NCBI RefSeq assembly: GCF_001431595.1
Contig: NZ_LDJO01000027.1
Span: 1-64,000 of the forward strand
Source: Stenotrophomonas acidaminiphila
GTDB lineage: Bacteria; Pseudomonadota; Gammaproteobacteria; Xanthomonadales; Xanthomonadaceae
DNA length: 64,000 nt
Reading direction: 5' to 3'
Shown here: positions 9,139-20,510 of the stretch, piece by piece
How positions within the stretch are numbered: the first letter of the stretch is position 1
Layout: every line of letters begins with the position of its first letter
The notes under the pieces: model-generated
Databases searched by the model: none
Seen by the model: the letters and a program-made list of their open reading frames with translations, nothing else
What the model was told of the DNA's origin: nothing
Made by a program: the position numbers and the translations under genes

Positions 9139-10365
9139 TCAGCTGCCCAGCGCCTCCGGCAGCAGCGCATCGACGAAGGCTTCCGGATCGAACACGCGCA
9201 GGTCTTCCGGGCGCTCGCCGATGCCGGCGAAGCGGATCGGAATGCCGAACTCACGGGCCAGCGCGAACACCACGCCGCCCTTGGCGGTGCCGTCGAGCTT
9301 GGTCACCACCAGGCCGGTGACGCCGGCGGCGGCGTGGAACTGGCGCAGCTGGTTCAGCGCGTTCTGGCCGGTGGTGCCGTCGATCACCATCAGCACTTCA
9401 TGCGGCGCGGTGGCGTCGATCTTGCCCAGTACGCGGCGGATCTTGCTCAGCTCGTTCATCAGCCCGGCCTGGGTGTGCAGGCGGCCGGCGGTGTCGGCGA
9501 TCAGCACGCTGGTGCCGCGGGCCTTGCCGGCCTGCAGCGCGTCGAACGCCACCGAGGCCGCGTCGGCGTTCTGGCCCTGGGCGATCACCGCCACGCCGTT
9601 GCGTTCGCCCCACACCTGCAGCTGCGCCACCGCGGCGGCACGGAAGGTGTCGCCGGCGGCCAGCATCAGGCTGTGGCCCTCGTCCTTGAAACGCTTGGCC
9701 AGCTTGCCGATGGTGGTGGTCTTGCCGACACCGTTGACGCCGACGGTGAGGATCACGAACGGCCTGGCGTCGCGGTCGATGACCAGCGGCCTGGCGACGG
9801 GCTGCAGCAGCGCGATCAGGTCGGCGCGAAGCGCGGCGAGCAGGGCATTGGCGTCGGTGAATTCGCGCGACTTCATGCGCTTGCGCAGGTCCTCGACCAG
9901 CGCGGTAGTGGCCGGGACGCCGACGTCGGCGGTCAGCAGCGCGGTCTCGATCTCGTCCAGCAGGTCGTCGTCCAGCCGCGGGTTGCGCGAGAACAGGCCG
10001 CCGAAACTGCGGGCGAAGGCGCTGTTGCGCAGGCGGTCACGCCAGCCGGGTTTGCCCGCCGCGGCGGCCGGGGCGGCATTGGCGGGGATCAGGGCGGCAT
10101 CGGCCGTATCCATCGCCGCCGGTGCCTGGACCGGTACGGCGATGTCCGCGGCTGGCGCGGGTACCACGGCGGCAGGCGCTGGCGCGTCGGATCCGGGCGC
10201 CGCTCCGGGGTCGCTGGCGGGAGCCGCATCGGCGATGTCCGCAGCCGGAACCGGCGGTTCGGCGGGCACGGGGATGGCCGAGGCCAGTTCCTCGGCGCTG
10301 AACTGCGGGGGCTTGCCGACCGCAGGCGCATCCTGGGGTTTCTTGCGACGGAAAAAACTGAGCAT
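9139..10365 (-). CDS. ftsY: Signal recognition particle receptor FtsY
   Basis: SRP receptor GTPase (408 residues) that brings ribosome-nascent chains to the membrane. The N-terminal A region is low-complexity, alanine- and proline-rich (about residues 20-105). The NG domain follows, with the P-loop VGVNGVGKTT, DTAGRLHT, and TKLDGTAKGG motifs in order. It is the first gene of the leftward ftsY-mutY-yggX cluster. Confidence 0.97.
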   Translation of the reverse strand: MLSFFRRKKPQDAPAVGKPPQFSAEELASAIPVPAEPPVPAADIADAAPASDPGAAPGSDAPAPAAVVPAPAADIAVPVQAPAAMDTADAALIPANAAPAAAAGKPGWRDRLRNSAFARSFGGLFSRNPRLDDDLLDEIETALLTADVGVPATTALVEDLRKRMKSREFTDANALLAALRADLIALLQPVARPLVIDRDARPFVILTVGVNGVGKTTTIGKLAKRFKDEGHSLMLAAGDTFRAAAVAQLQVWGERNGVAVIAQGQNADAASVAFDALQAGKARGTSVLIADTAGRLHTQAGLMNELSKIRRVLGKIDATAPHEVLMVIDGTTGQNALNQLRQFHAAAGVTGLVVTKLDGTAKGGVVFALAREFGIPIRFAGIGERPEDLRVFDPEAFVDALLPEALGS

Positions 10366-10476
10366 GGAAGAGAAAAACCGGGGCAGGTGAACATGCTACC
10401 ACCGGCGCTGGCGCCGGCCGGTCCACAGAAGCGTGAAACGGGCTAAAGTCGGCGCCTGGCCGGCCGATGACAAGGC

Positions 10477-10776
10477 ATGAACGCGATTCCCTCGATTGCC
10501 GCCTCCGGCATGCGCGTGGCCGTGATGGGCGTGCGCGTGGCCGCGCAGAACATCGCCGTGCAGCCGGTGCAGCCGGTGGGGCCGCGGCAGGTGCTGGCGG
10601 TGCAGACCATCGCCGGTGGCGGCGCCAGCGCGCAGGTCACCAGCGGCGAGGGCGCGCCGGACATGGTCGCCGACCTGTTGGCGGCACGGACCTACGAGGT
10701 GGCCTTTGCCGCCAACGCGGTGGTGATCCGGCGCAACAGCGAAATGCTGGGGACGCTGTTCGACGCATTCGCCTGA
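10477..10776 (+). CDS. Orphan mini flagellar-rod-like protein
   Basis: 99 residues. The N-terminus (IAASGMRVAVMGVRVAAQNI) resembles the amphipathic N-terminal rod motif of FlgB/FlgC/FlgG. The C-terminus (DMVADLLAARTYEVAFAANA then VVIRRNSEMLGTLFD) resembles the FlgC/FlgG C-terminal coiled-coil motif. Only about 40 residues link the two, so the central domain of true rod proteins is missing. No flagellar genes lie nearby; neighbours are ftsY and htpG. It may be a structural relic, a secreted filament-like peptide or a regulator of rod assembly. The family resemblance is by eye; function is unknown. Confidence 0.65.
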   Translation: MNAIPSIAASGMRVAVMGVRVAAQNIAVQPVQPVGPRQVLAVQTIAGGGASAQVTSGEGAPDMVADLLAARTYEVAFAANAVVIRRNSEMLGTLFDAFA

Positions 10777-10859
10777 CTACCGCACCCGGGGAGGCCCGGC
10801 GCAGCGCAGGGCCAGCGTGGGCCGGCTGCCCCCCCTCGCGCGCAAGGGGGGCTCTGGAC

Positions 10860-14073
<3,214 letters not shown>

Positions 14074-14118
14074 CCCATCCCAACAGCTGCAACGAATCCA
14101 AATAGAGGGAGACGATCC

Positions 14119-14610
14119 ATGAAGAACACGATGCGCGTGATGCTGGCCGCTTCGCTGGTGCTGGGCTTCACCGCCTGCAAGAAGGAAGAGGCCGCTCCGG
14201 CCGCCGAGGCGCAGCAGGCGCTGGTGGCCCCGGCCAAGGACGACGACGCCGGCTGGCGCAAGTACCTGCAGGCCGTGGCCGTGCAGAACATGGGCAACAT
14301 CACCAACAACCCGTTCCTGTACTACCTGGTGCCGGAGTCGGACCCGGAGTTCGCCGCCAAGTACGAGCGCCAGGTCGAAAGCGCCACCGCCGCCATCGGC
14401 CGTGGCGTGTCGCCGGGCAACATGCTGGCCTTCGGTTCGTCGGCCTCGTCGAAGATGGCCGACCTGATCGAGACCGCGTTCAAGGACGTGCAGGCCGATT
14501 CCATGAAGGGCGTGCGCGTGGTGTACATCGGCGATGCCGCCGACAACGCCCGCGTGCAGACCATCGTGCAGCCGACCGGCGCCGATTACATCTTCGTTGA
14601 AGCCAAGTGA
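14119..14610 (+). CDS. Uncharacterised lipoprotein
   Basis: 163 residues. The signal peptide ends in a FTAC lipobox (Cys about residue 20) followed by lysines and an alanine/glutamate-rich linker. The rest is a soluble domain with GWRKYLQAVAVQNMGNITNN near the middle and a C-terminal VVYIGDAADNARVQ segment. AGGGAG lies about ten bases upstream of the ATG. I do not recognise the family. The GD in VYIGD looks like a Rossmann-type strand end, but no catalytic motif is evident. Confidence 0.8.
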   Translation: MKNTMRVMLAASLVLGFTACKKEEAAPAAEAQQALVAPAKDDDAGWRKYLQAVAVQNMGNITNNPFLYYLVPESDPEFAAKYERQVESATAAIGRGVSPGNMLAFGSSASSKMADLIETAFKDVQADSMKGVRVVYIGDAADNARVQTIVQPTGADYIFVEAK

Positions 14611-14736
14611 CCCGTGTCCGGCCGGGCGTGCCTCGCGCATGCCCGGCCACTGCCGGCCCGGCAACGGGCCGCATGGAGCCGGTGGCGCCAAGCGCCCCCG
14701 GCCTGGCGTCGGCAGGCGCGGGCATGGAGCCGTTCC

Positions 14737-15021
14737 ATGTCTCTGAAAATCAATGAGCTCTGCGTCAACTGCGACGTCTGCGAGCCTGCCTGCCCGAACA
14801 AGGCCATCTCGATGGGCGAGACGATCTACGTGATCGATCCGGCCCGTTGCACCGAATGCGTCGGCCATTTCGACGAGCCGCAGTGCGTGGTGGTGTGCCC
14901 GGTCGAGTGCATCGACCCGGATCCGGACATTCCCGAGACCCACGACCAGTTGCTGGCCAAGCTGTACGCGCTGCAGCGCGACCACCCCGAACTGTACGAA
15001 CCGGAGACTCCCTCGGCATGA
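14737..15021 (+). CDS. YfhL family 4Fe-4S dicluster ferredoxin
   Basis: 94 residues. It has two cluster motifs: CVNCDVCEPACPNKAI at the start and CTECVGHFDEPQCVVVCPVEC after it. The eight-residue insertion between the second and third cysteines of the second motif is typical of Allochromatium-type (YfhL/FdxA-like) low-potential ferredoxins. ATG 14737 is chosen because the cluster domain begins immediately. The stop overlaps the ggt start (ATGA). In many proteobacteria this gene follows coaD, as here with one lipoprotein between. Confidence 0.92.
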   Translation: MSLKINELCVNCDVCEPACPNKAISMGETIYVIDPARCTECVGHFDEPQCVVVCPVECIDPDPDIPETHDQLLAKLYALQRDHPELYEPETPSA

Positions 15022-16763
15022 AACATTTCGCGCGCTCCTTCCTGTTGTTCGCGCTGGTGCTGGCACCGGCGGCATGGGCGGCGCAGACCGCGCCGCAGGC
15101 GCTGGCCACGCACCCCGACGGCGCGGCGATCGCCAGCGGCCACGAACTGGCGACCAAGGCCGGCATGGAGATCCTGGCCAAGGGCGGCAACGCGTTCGAT
15201 GCCGCGGTGGCGGTGTCGTCGACGCTGGCCGTGGTCGAGCCGATCAGTTCCGGCCTGGGCGGTGGCGGGTTGTTCATGCTGCACGACGCGCGCACCGGCA
15301 AGGACGTGATGCTCGACGCGCGCGAGACCTCGCCGGCGTCGGCCACGCCGGAGCGTTTCCTGGATGGCAACGGCGACCTGGACCGCGACCGCTCGGTCAA
15401 CGGGCCGTGGTCGGCCGGCATCCCCGGGCTGCCGGCGCTGCTGGTGCAGGTCGCACGCGAACACGGCCGGCTGCCGTTGTCCGAGTCGCTGGCACCGGCC
15501 ATCCGCGTGGCCACCGACGGCTTCCCGGTGTATGCGCGCATGGCACGCGGCTATGCCGCGCGGCGCGAGGTGATGGAGCGCTATCCCGGCACCCGCGAGG
15601 TGTACCTGCGCAACGGCCGTCCCATCGCCGAGGGCGACATCTTCAAGCAGCCGGAACTGGCCCATACCCTGCGGCTGCTGGCGGACAAGGGCTTTGACGG
15701 CTTCTACCGCGGGCAGACCGCGCAGAAGCTGCTGGCCGGGGTGAAGAAGGCCGGCGGCCAGTGGACCGCCGCCGAGCTGGCCGGCTACACGGTGAAGGCA
15801 CGCGAGCCGATCGTGTTCGACTACCGCGGCTGGAAGATCACCACCGCGCCGCCGCCGTCCTCCGGCGGCATCGCGCTGGCGTCGATGCTGCAGATCCTGG
15901 AAGGCTGGGACCTGGCCAGGCTGGACGACGCCCACCGCACCCACCTGGTGGTGGAAGCGATGCGCCGGGCCTACCGCGACCGTACCTTCTTCCTCGGCGA
16001 TCCGGACTTCGTGCAGATCCCGCAGAAGGTGCTGACCAGCCGCGACTACGCGCAGGGGCTGCGCGCGACCATCCACCAGGACAAGGCCACCCCGAGCGAC
16101 CTGCTGTCGGGCAACCCGACGCCGCTGGAGGACGACGAGACCACCCACTTCTCGATCATCGACGGCGAAGGCAATCGTGTCGGCGGCACCCAGACGGTGA
16201 ACCTGCTGTACGGCTCGGGCTTCATCCCGGCCGGCACCGGCGTGCTGCTCAACAACGAGATGGACGACTTCGCGCTCAAGCCGGGTACGCCCAACGCCTT
16301 CGGCGTGATGGGCTACGAGGCCAACGCACCGAAGCCGGGCAAGCGCATGCTCAGCTCGATGACGCCGACCTTCATGGAGAACGACGAGAAGGTGATCGTG
16401 ATCGGCACCCCGGGCGGCAGCCGCATCATCACCATGGTGCTGCTGGGCATCCTCGGCTACGACGCCGGGCTGGATGCGCAGCAGGTCGCGGCGCTGCCGC
16501 GCTACCACCACCAGTGGCTGCCGGACGAGATCTCGGCCGAGAGCGGCGCGTTCACCCCGGAAGTGGCGCGCCAGCTGCAGGCCATGGGCCACAAGGTCGA
16601 CCTGCCCGGCGACAGCGCCGACGGCGGGCGCGGCTCCAGCCACGTGTGGGGCAACCTGCAGACGGTGGAATGGAACCGGCGCAGCAACACCCTCAGCTGC
16701 GGCAGCGATCCGCGCAACCCGGTCGGCAGCGCCGAAGTGCGCAGGACGGGCAAGGGCGACTGA
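15018..16763 (+). CDS. ggt: Gamma-glutamyltransferase
   Basis: Periplasmic enzyme that hydrolyses or transfers the gamma-glutamyl group of glutathione (581 residues). A signal peptide of about 20 residues is cut after AWA. The autoprocessing and catalytic threonine lies in DDETTHFSIID (around residue 376). The GSGFIPA and SSMTPTF motifs of the small subunit follow. It is the usual single-chain precursor that splits into two subunits. It is translationally coupled to the ferredoxin by a four-base overlap. Confidence 0.95.
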   Translation: MKHFARSFLLFALVLAPAAWAAQTAPQALATHPDGAAIASGHELATKAGMEILAKGGNAFDAAVAVSSTLAVVEPISSGLGGGGLFMLHDARTGKDVMLDARETSPASATPERFLDGNGDLDRDRSVNGPWSAGIPGLPALLVQVAREHGRLPLSESLAPAIRVATDGFPVYARMARGYAARREVMERYPGTREVYLRNGRPIAEGDIFKQPELAHTLRLLADKGFDGFYRGQTAQKLLAGVKKAGGQWTAAELAGYTVKAREPIVFDYRGWKITTAPPPSSGGIALASMLQILEGWDLARLDDAHRTHLVVEAMRRAYRDRTFFLGDPDFVQIPQKVLTSRDYAQGLRATIHQDKATPSDLLSGNPTPLEDDETTHFSIIDGEGNRVGGTQTVNLLYGSGFIPAGTGVLLNNEMDDFALKPGTPNAFGVMGYEANAPKPGKRMLSSMTPTFMENDEKVIVIGTPGGSRIITMVLLGILGYDAGLDAQQVAALPRYHHQWLPDEISAESGAFTPEVARQLQAMGHKVDLPGDSADGGRGSSHVWGNLQTVEWNRRSNTLSCGSDPRNPVGSAEVRRTGKGD

Positions 16764-16794
16764 GTCCCCCAACGCACGCCGAAGCTGGCATGAG

Positions 16795-16816
16795 ACCCCG
16801 CCGCGAGGCGGGGTTT
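16795..16816. terminator. Hairpin between ggt and the MocR-type regulator
   Basis: Perfect eight-base-pair stem ACCCCGCC/GGCGGGGT with a GCGA tetraloop, followed by TTTC on the plus strand. It separates ggt from the convergent regulator gene. The U-tract is short. Confidence 0.5.
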
Positions 16817-16841
16817 CGCGTTGCAGGCCCGCCGTCCGCGC

Positions 16842-18317
16842 TCAGCGTTCGAGGCCGCGCAACACCCCGGCCAGCGTGCGTACCGCGGCTTCCAGTTCAT
16901 CCGGCGCGTGCGCGGCAAACCCCATCAGGAAGCCGCTCTGGTCTGCTTCCCCCGCGTATAGCCCGCCCAGCCCCAGCAGGTCGATGCTGGCGCGGCGGGC
17001 CGCATCCACCGCCCTGGCTTCGGGGATGGCACGGGTGAGGAGGCAGGGCATCTGCATGCCGCCGGCCGGCACGCGCGGCTGCAGGTAGCTGCCGAGATGG
17101 CGGCCGACCAGCCGCGCCAGCAGGTCGCGGCGCTCGCCATAGAGCTGGCGCATGGCGCGCACGTGCGCGCCGAAATGGCCGCCTTCGATGAAGCGGGCCA
17201 GGGTCAGCTACGGAACCGGTGCGCTATGCCCGTCCAGCAGCGTGCGCGCCACGGTCATCGGTTCCACCAGTGCCGGCGGCAGCAGCATGTAGCCGATGCG
17301 CAGGCCGGGGAACAGCGATTTGGTGAACGTGCCGATGTAGATCGTACGCTCGTGGGGGTCCAGGCCCTGCACGCAGGCGGTGGGTTTGCCGGCGTAGTGG
17401 AACTCGCTGTCGTAGTCGTCCTCGATGATCCAGGCGCCGTGCCGCCGCGCCCATTCGATCACGGCCAGGCGCCGGTCCAGCGCCAGCGTGGCTCCGGTCG
17501 GGAACTGGTGCGACGGGGTCAGGAACACCGCGCGCGCAGGTGCCGCCTCGTGCAGCTGCTGCACGCGCATGCCATCGGCGTCCACCGGCACCGGTACGCA
17601 TTCCAGGCCGGCGGCCTCGAACGCGCGCCGCGCGCCGTGGTAGGCCGGGTCCTCGATGAAGATGCGGTCGCCGGCATCGAGCAGCACGCTGGCGCACAGG
17701 GCCAGTGCCTGTTGCGAACTGGTCAGCACCAGCACGCGTCCGGGCGTGGCGCGGGCGCCGCGTTCGAGATTGACGTAGTCGGCGATGGCCTGGCGCAACG
17801 CTTCCATGCCCTGTGGCGGGCTGTGCAGCAGGGCGGCGCTGCCATGCTCCCTGAGCACCTGCCGTTGCAGGCGTTCCCAGGTCTGCAGCGGGAACTGGCG
17901 GGTCTCGGGCAGGCCGGGGGCGAAGGCGCGCGGGGCCAGGAAGTCGCGCACGCCACCGTCCCGGAACAACGCCGCGCCGCGCCGGCTCAGGGCGGCGGCC
18001 AGCGGTGCCGGGCCGGCCCGGCGCGCCGCGGTGCGGCGCCGCCGCACGCGCTCCGACACGAAGCTGCCGCTGCCCACGCGCCGCTCGATGAAGCCTTCGG
18101 CATGCAACTGGCCATAGGCGGCCTCGACGGTGTCGCGGGAGACCGCCAGCGAACGGGCCAGCGCGCGCGATGCCGGCAAGGGCCGGCCCACGTCGATCGC
18201 GCCGTCGAGGATCAGCTGGCGCAGGGCGCGCTGGACCCGTGCGTGCAGCGGCAGCGCGGCATGCGCCGGGTCGGCGACCCAGGCCTTGACCGATTCAAGC
18301 TGGGCGTGGCGGAACAA
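16842..18317 (-). pseudogene. MocR/PdxR-type regulator interrupted by an in-frame amber codon
   Basis: GntR-type winged helix (residues about 30-100: LPASRALARSLAVSRDTVEA, then GFIERRVGSGSFV) fused to a fold-type-I aminotransferase domain whose PLP lysine is in GTFTKSLFPGLRIGY. Such proteins sense PLP or its precursors. A TAG at 17210-17208 (codon 370) ends the frame right after GHSAPVP. The same frame continues as LTLARFIEGGHFGAHVRAMR and runs about 120 further codons to a normal TGA, so one C-to-T change (CAG to TAG) explains the break. The start is probably TTG 18317, since no ATG exists upstream in the open frame. Sequencing error or amber readthrough cannot be excluded. Confidence 0.85.
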
Positions 18318-18376
18318 TTGGTCGGTATCCTGATGAAAAAGTGGATGGGTAAATCAGTCCATTGCGCGGCTATAAA
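18315..18376 (+). promoter_or_regulatory. Divergent regulator/benE promoter region with candidate operator
   Basis: A TATAAA -10 element at 18371-18376 has no recognisable -35 at 17 bases (GGTAAA there), which suits an activator-dependent promoter. Just upstream are nested inverted arms: CAATTGG (18315-18321) with CCATTG (18359-18364), and CTGAT (18330-18334) with ATCAG (18353-18357). MocR-family activators bind such sites beside the -35 position. The repeat assignment is tentative. Confidence 0.45.
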
Positions 18377-18423
18377 ACAGCCCCGGGTCCGCCCCGTCAA
18401 CCGCCTGGAGCCACCGTCCACCC

Positions 18424-19653
18424 ATGCCATCCCCCGCCGTTCCCGCACTTCGCCTGCGCGACCTGCCGCACCCGGTCATGGCCGGGCTGGTCTCGGTCAT
18501 CGTCAACTACGGCGGCACCTTCATCCTGGTGTTCCAGGCCGCCAAGGTCGCCGGCCTCGGGCCGCAGCTGACCGCCTCGTGGGTAGGGTCGGTCTCCATC
18601 GGCGTGGGCCTGACCGGGCTGCTGCTGAGCTGGCGCTACCGTGAGCCGATCATCACTGCCTGGTCGACGCCGGCCGCCGCGTTCCTGGTCACCGCGCTGG
18701 CGACCACGCCCTGGGCCGAAGCGGTGGGAGCCTTCCTGCTCTCGGCCGCGGGCTTCGTCATGCTGGGCCTGTCGGGCCGGTTCGAACGGGTGATCCGGCG
18801 GGTGCCACCGGCGGTCGCCGGCGGCCTGCTGGCGGGCATCCTGCTGCAGTTCGGGATCAAGGCGTTCGCGGGACTGGACGTCGACCCGCTGCTGGCCGCG
18901 GTGCTGATCCTGGCCTACGTGGTGCTCAAGCGCGTGAGCGTGCGCTATGCGGTGGTCGGCATCCTGCTGGCGGGGCTGGGCCTGCTGCTGGCGCAGGGAC
19001 GCATCGACCTGGGTGGGCTGGAACTGCGCCTGGCCACGCCGGTGTTCACCATGCCGGTGTTCACTTTCAATGCGCTGCTGGGCGTCGCGTTGCCACTGTT
19101 CCTGATCACCCTGACCGGGCAGTACATGCCGGGCATGCTGGTGCTGCGCAACGATGGCTTCCGGACCCGCGCCGATCCCATCGTCACCACCACCGGGCTC
19201 GGTTCGCTGCTGATGGCTCCGTTTGGCTCGCATGCCATCAACATCGCCGCGATCACGGCGGCGATATGCACCGGGCGCGAGGCGCACGAGGATCCGTCCA
19301 GGCGCTGGATCGCCGGTGTCGCCGCCGGCGTGTTCTACCTGCTCGTGGGCATGTTCGGGGTGACGCTGGCGGCGCTGTTCATGGCGTTGCCGGCGACCTT
19401 CATCACCACGCTGGCGGGGCTGGCCCTGCTGGGCACCCTGGGCGGCAGCCTGGCCGCGGCGGTGGCCGATGCGCGCACCCGCGAGGCGGCACTGATCACC
19501 TTCCTGGCCGCGGCCGCCAACATCACCCTGTTCGGCATCGGTGGCGCGTTCTGGGGGCTGGTGATCGGGTTGCTGGCGCACCTGCTGCTCAACGGCCGGC
19601 TGCCGGCTGGCAGGCAGCCGGCGCTGGCCGACACGGGAGCAAGCCGTCCATGA
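18424..19653 (+). CDS. BenE family membrane transporter
   Basis: 409-residue inner-membrane protein with about 11-12 hydrophobic segments, resembling the benzoate/H+ symporter BenE: VIVNYGGTFILVFQAAKV near the N-terminus, AWSTPAAAFLV, and the central GQYMPGMLVLRNDGF. The usual annotation is benzoate uptake, but no aromatic-catabolism genes are near. It faces a PLP-sensing-type regulator and overlaps a PLP-homeostasis gene by four bases, so a B6 vitamer or amino-acid-related substrate is an alternative inference. Confidence 0.88.
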   Translation: MPSPAVPALRLRDLPHPVMAGLVSVIVNYGGTFILVFQAAKVAGLGPQLTASWVGSVSIGVGLTGLLLSWRYREPIITAWSTPAAAFLVTALATTPWAEAVGAFLLSAAGFVMLGLSGRFERVIRRVPPAVAGGLLAGILLQFGIKAFAGLDVDPLLAAVLILAYVVLKRVSVRYAVVGILLAGLGLLLAQGRIDLGGLELRLATPVFTMPVFTFNALLGVALPLFLITLTGQYMPGMLVLRNDGFRTRADPIVTTTGLGSLLMAPFGSHAINIAAITAAICTGREAHEDPSRRWIAGVAAGVFYLLVGMFGVTLAALFMALPATFITTLAGLALLGTLGGSLAAAVADARTREAALITFLAAAANITLFGIGGAFWGLVIGLLAHLLLNGRLPAGRQPALADTGASRP

Positions 19654-20441
19654 TCCCGGCCCCCCTTACTTCGCACGAACGCCACGGCCGCTACCCGCAG
19701 GCGCTCGTGGTCGACGATTTCCGCCGCAACCTGGCGGCAGTGCAGGCGCGCATCACCGCGGCCTGCCACCGCGCCGGCCGCGACCCGGCCGGGGTACGCC
19801 TGCTGCCGGTGAGCAAGACCAAGCCCGAAGCCAGCCTGCGCCTGGCCTACGCCGCGGGGTGCCGCCTGCTGGGCGAGAACAAGGTGCAGGAAGCACACCA
19901 CAAGTGGGAGGCGATGCAGGACCTGGCCGACCTGCACTGGTCGGTGATCGGCCACCTGCAGACCAACAAGGCCAAGCTGGTGGCACGCTTCGCCAGCGAG
20001 TTCCAGGCGCTGGACAGCCTGCGCCTGGCCGAAACCCTGGACCGCCGCCTGCAGCTGGAAGGCCGCCAGCTGGACGTGTTCGTGCAGGTCAACACCTCCG
20101 GCGAGGACAGCAAGTACGGGCTGGCGCCGGCCGACGTGCCCGGCTTCATCGCCGGACTGCCCCGGTTCCCGTGCCTGCGGGTGCGCGGGCTGATGACCCT
20201 GGCGCTGTTCTCCGACGATGCCGCGCGGGTGCGCGCCTGCTTCGTGCGCCTGCGCGAACTGCGCGACCGCCTGCGCCAGCAGGCGCCGGACGGCATCGGC
20301 CTGGACGAGCTGTCGATGGGCATGTCCGGCGATTTCGAGATCGCCATCGAGGAGGGCGCCACCGTGGTGCGCGTCGGCCAGGCCATCTTCGGCGCGCGCG
20401 ACACCCCCGACAGCCATTACTGGCCGGCCGCCGGTCCATGA
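19650..20441 (+). CDS. YggS family PLP-binding protein
   Basis: 263 residues with an alanine-racemase-like TIM barrel. The PLP lysine lies in LLPVSKTKPEASL. The following motifs GENKVQEA, WSVIGHLQTNK, VNTSGEDSKYGL and LSMGMSGDFEIAI are in the standard YggS order. YggS proteins carry PLP, have no known enzymatic reaction, and keep B6 vitamer pools balanced. An extra N-terminal stretch of about 25 residues distinguishes it from the usual 225-235-residue protein, suggesting a cluster-specific paralogue. The ATG overlaps the benE stop. Confidence 0.9.
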   Translation: MIPAPLTSHERHGRYPQALVVDDFRRNLAAVQARITAACHRAGRDPAGVRLLPVSKTKPEASLRLAYAAGCRLLGENKVQEAHHKWEAMQDLADLHWSVIGHLQTNKAKLVARFASEFQALDSLRLAETLDRRLQLEGRQLDVFVQVNTSGEDSKYGLAPADVPGFIAGLPRFPCLRVRGLMTLALFSDDAARVRACFVRLRELRDRLRQQAPDGIGLDELSMGMSGDFEIAIEEGATVVRVGQAIFGARDTPDSHYWPAAGP

Positions 20442-20510
20442 GCCGGCCGCTTTCCCACGCCACGCCGGACCTGCCGGTCCGGTCCCGATCCAAGCCCAGG
20501 AGCCGCCCCC

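Noticed and set aside
7418-10390. A 990-codon open frame on the plus strand opposite yggX, mutY and ftsY
   Set aside because: Runs across three clear genes on the other strand and has no domain-like sequence.
20442-20510. Possible glycine riboswitch before glyA
   Set aside because: Only 69 bases lie between yggS and glyA, too short for a glycine riboswitch, and no conserved core is seen.
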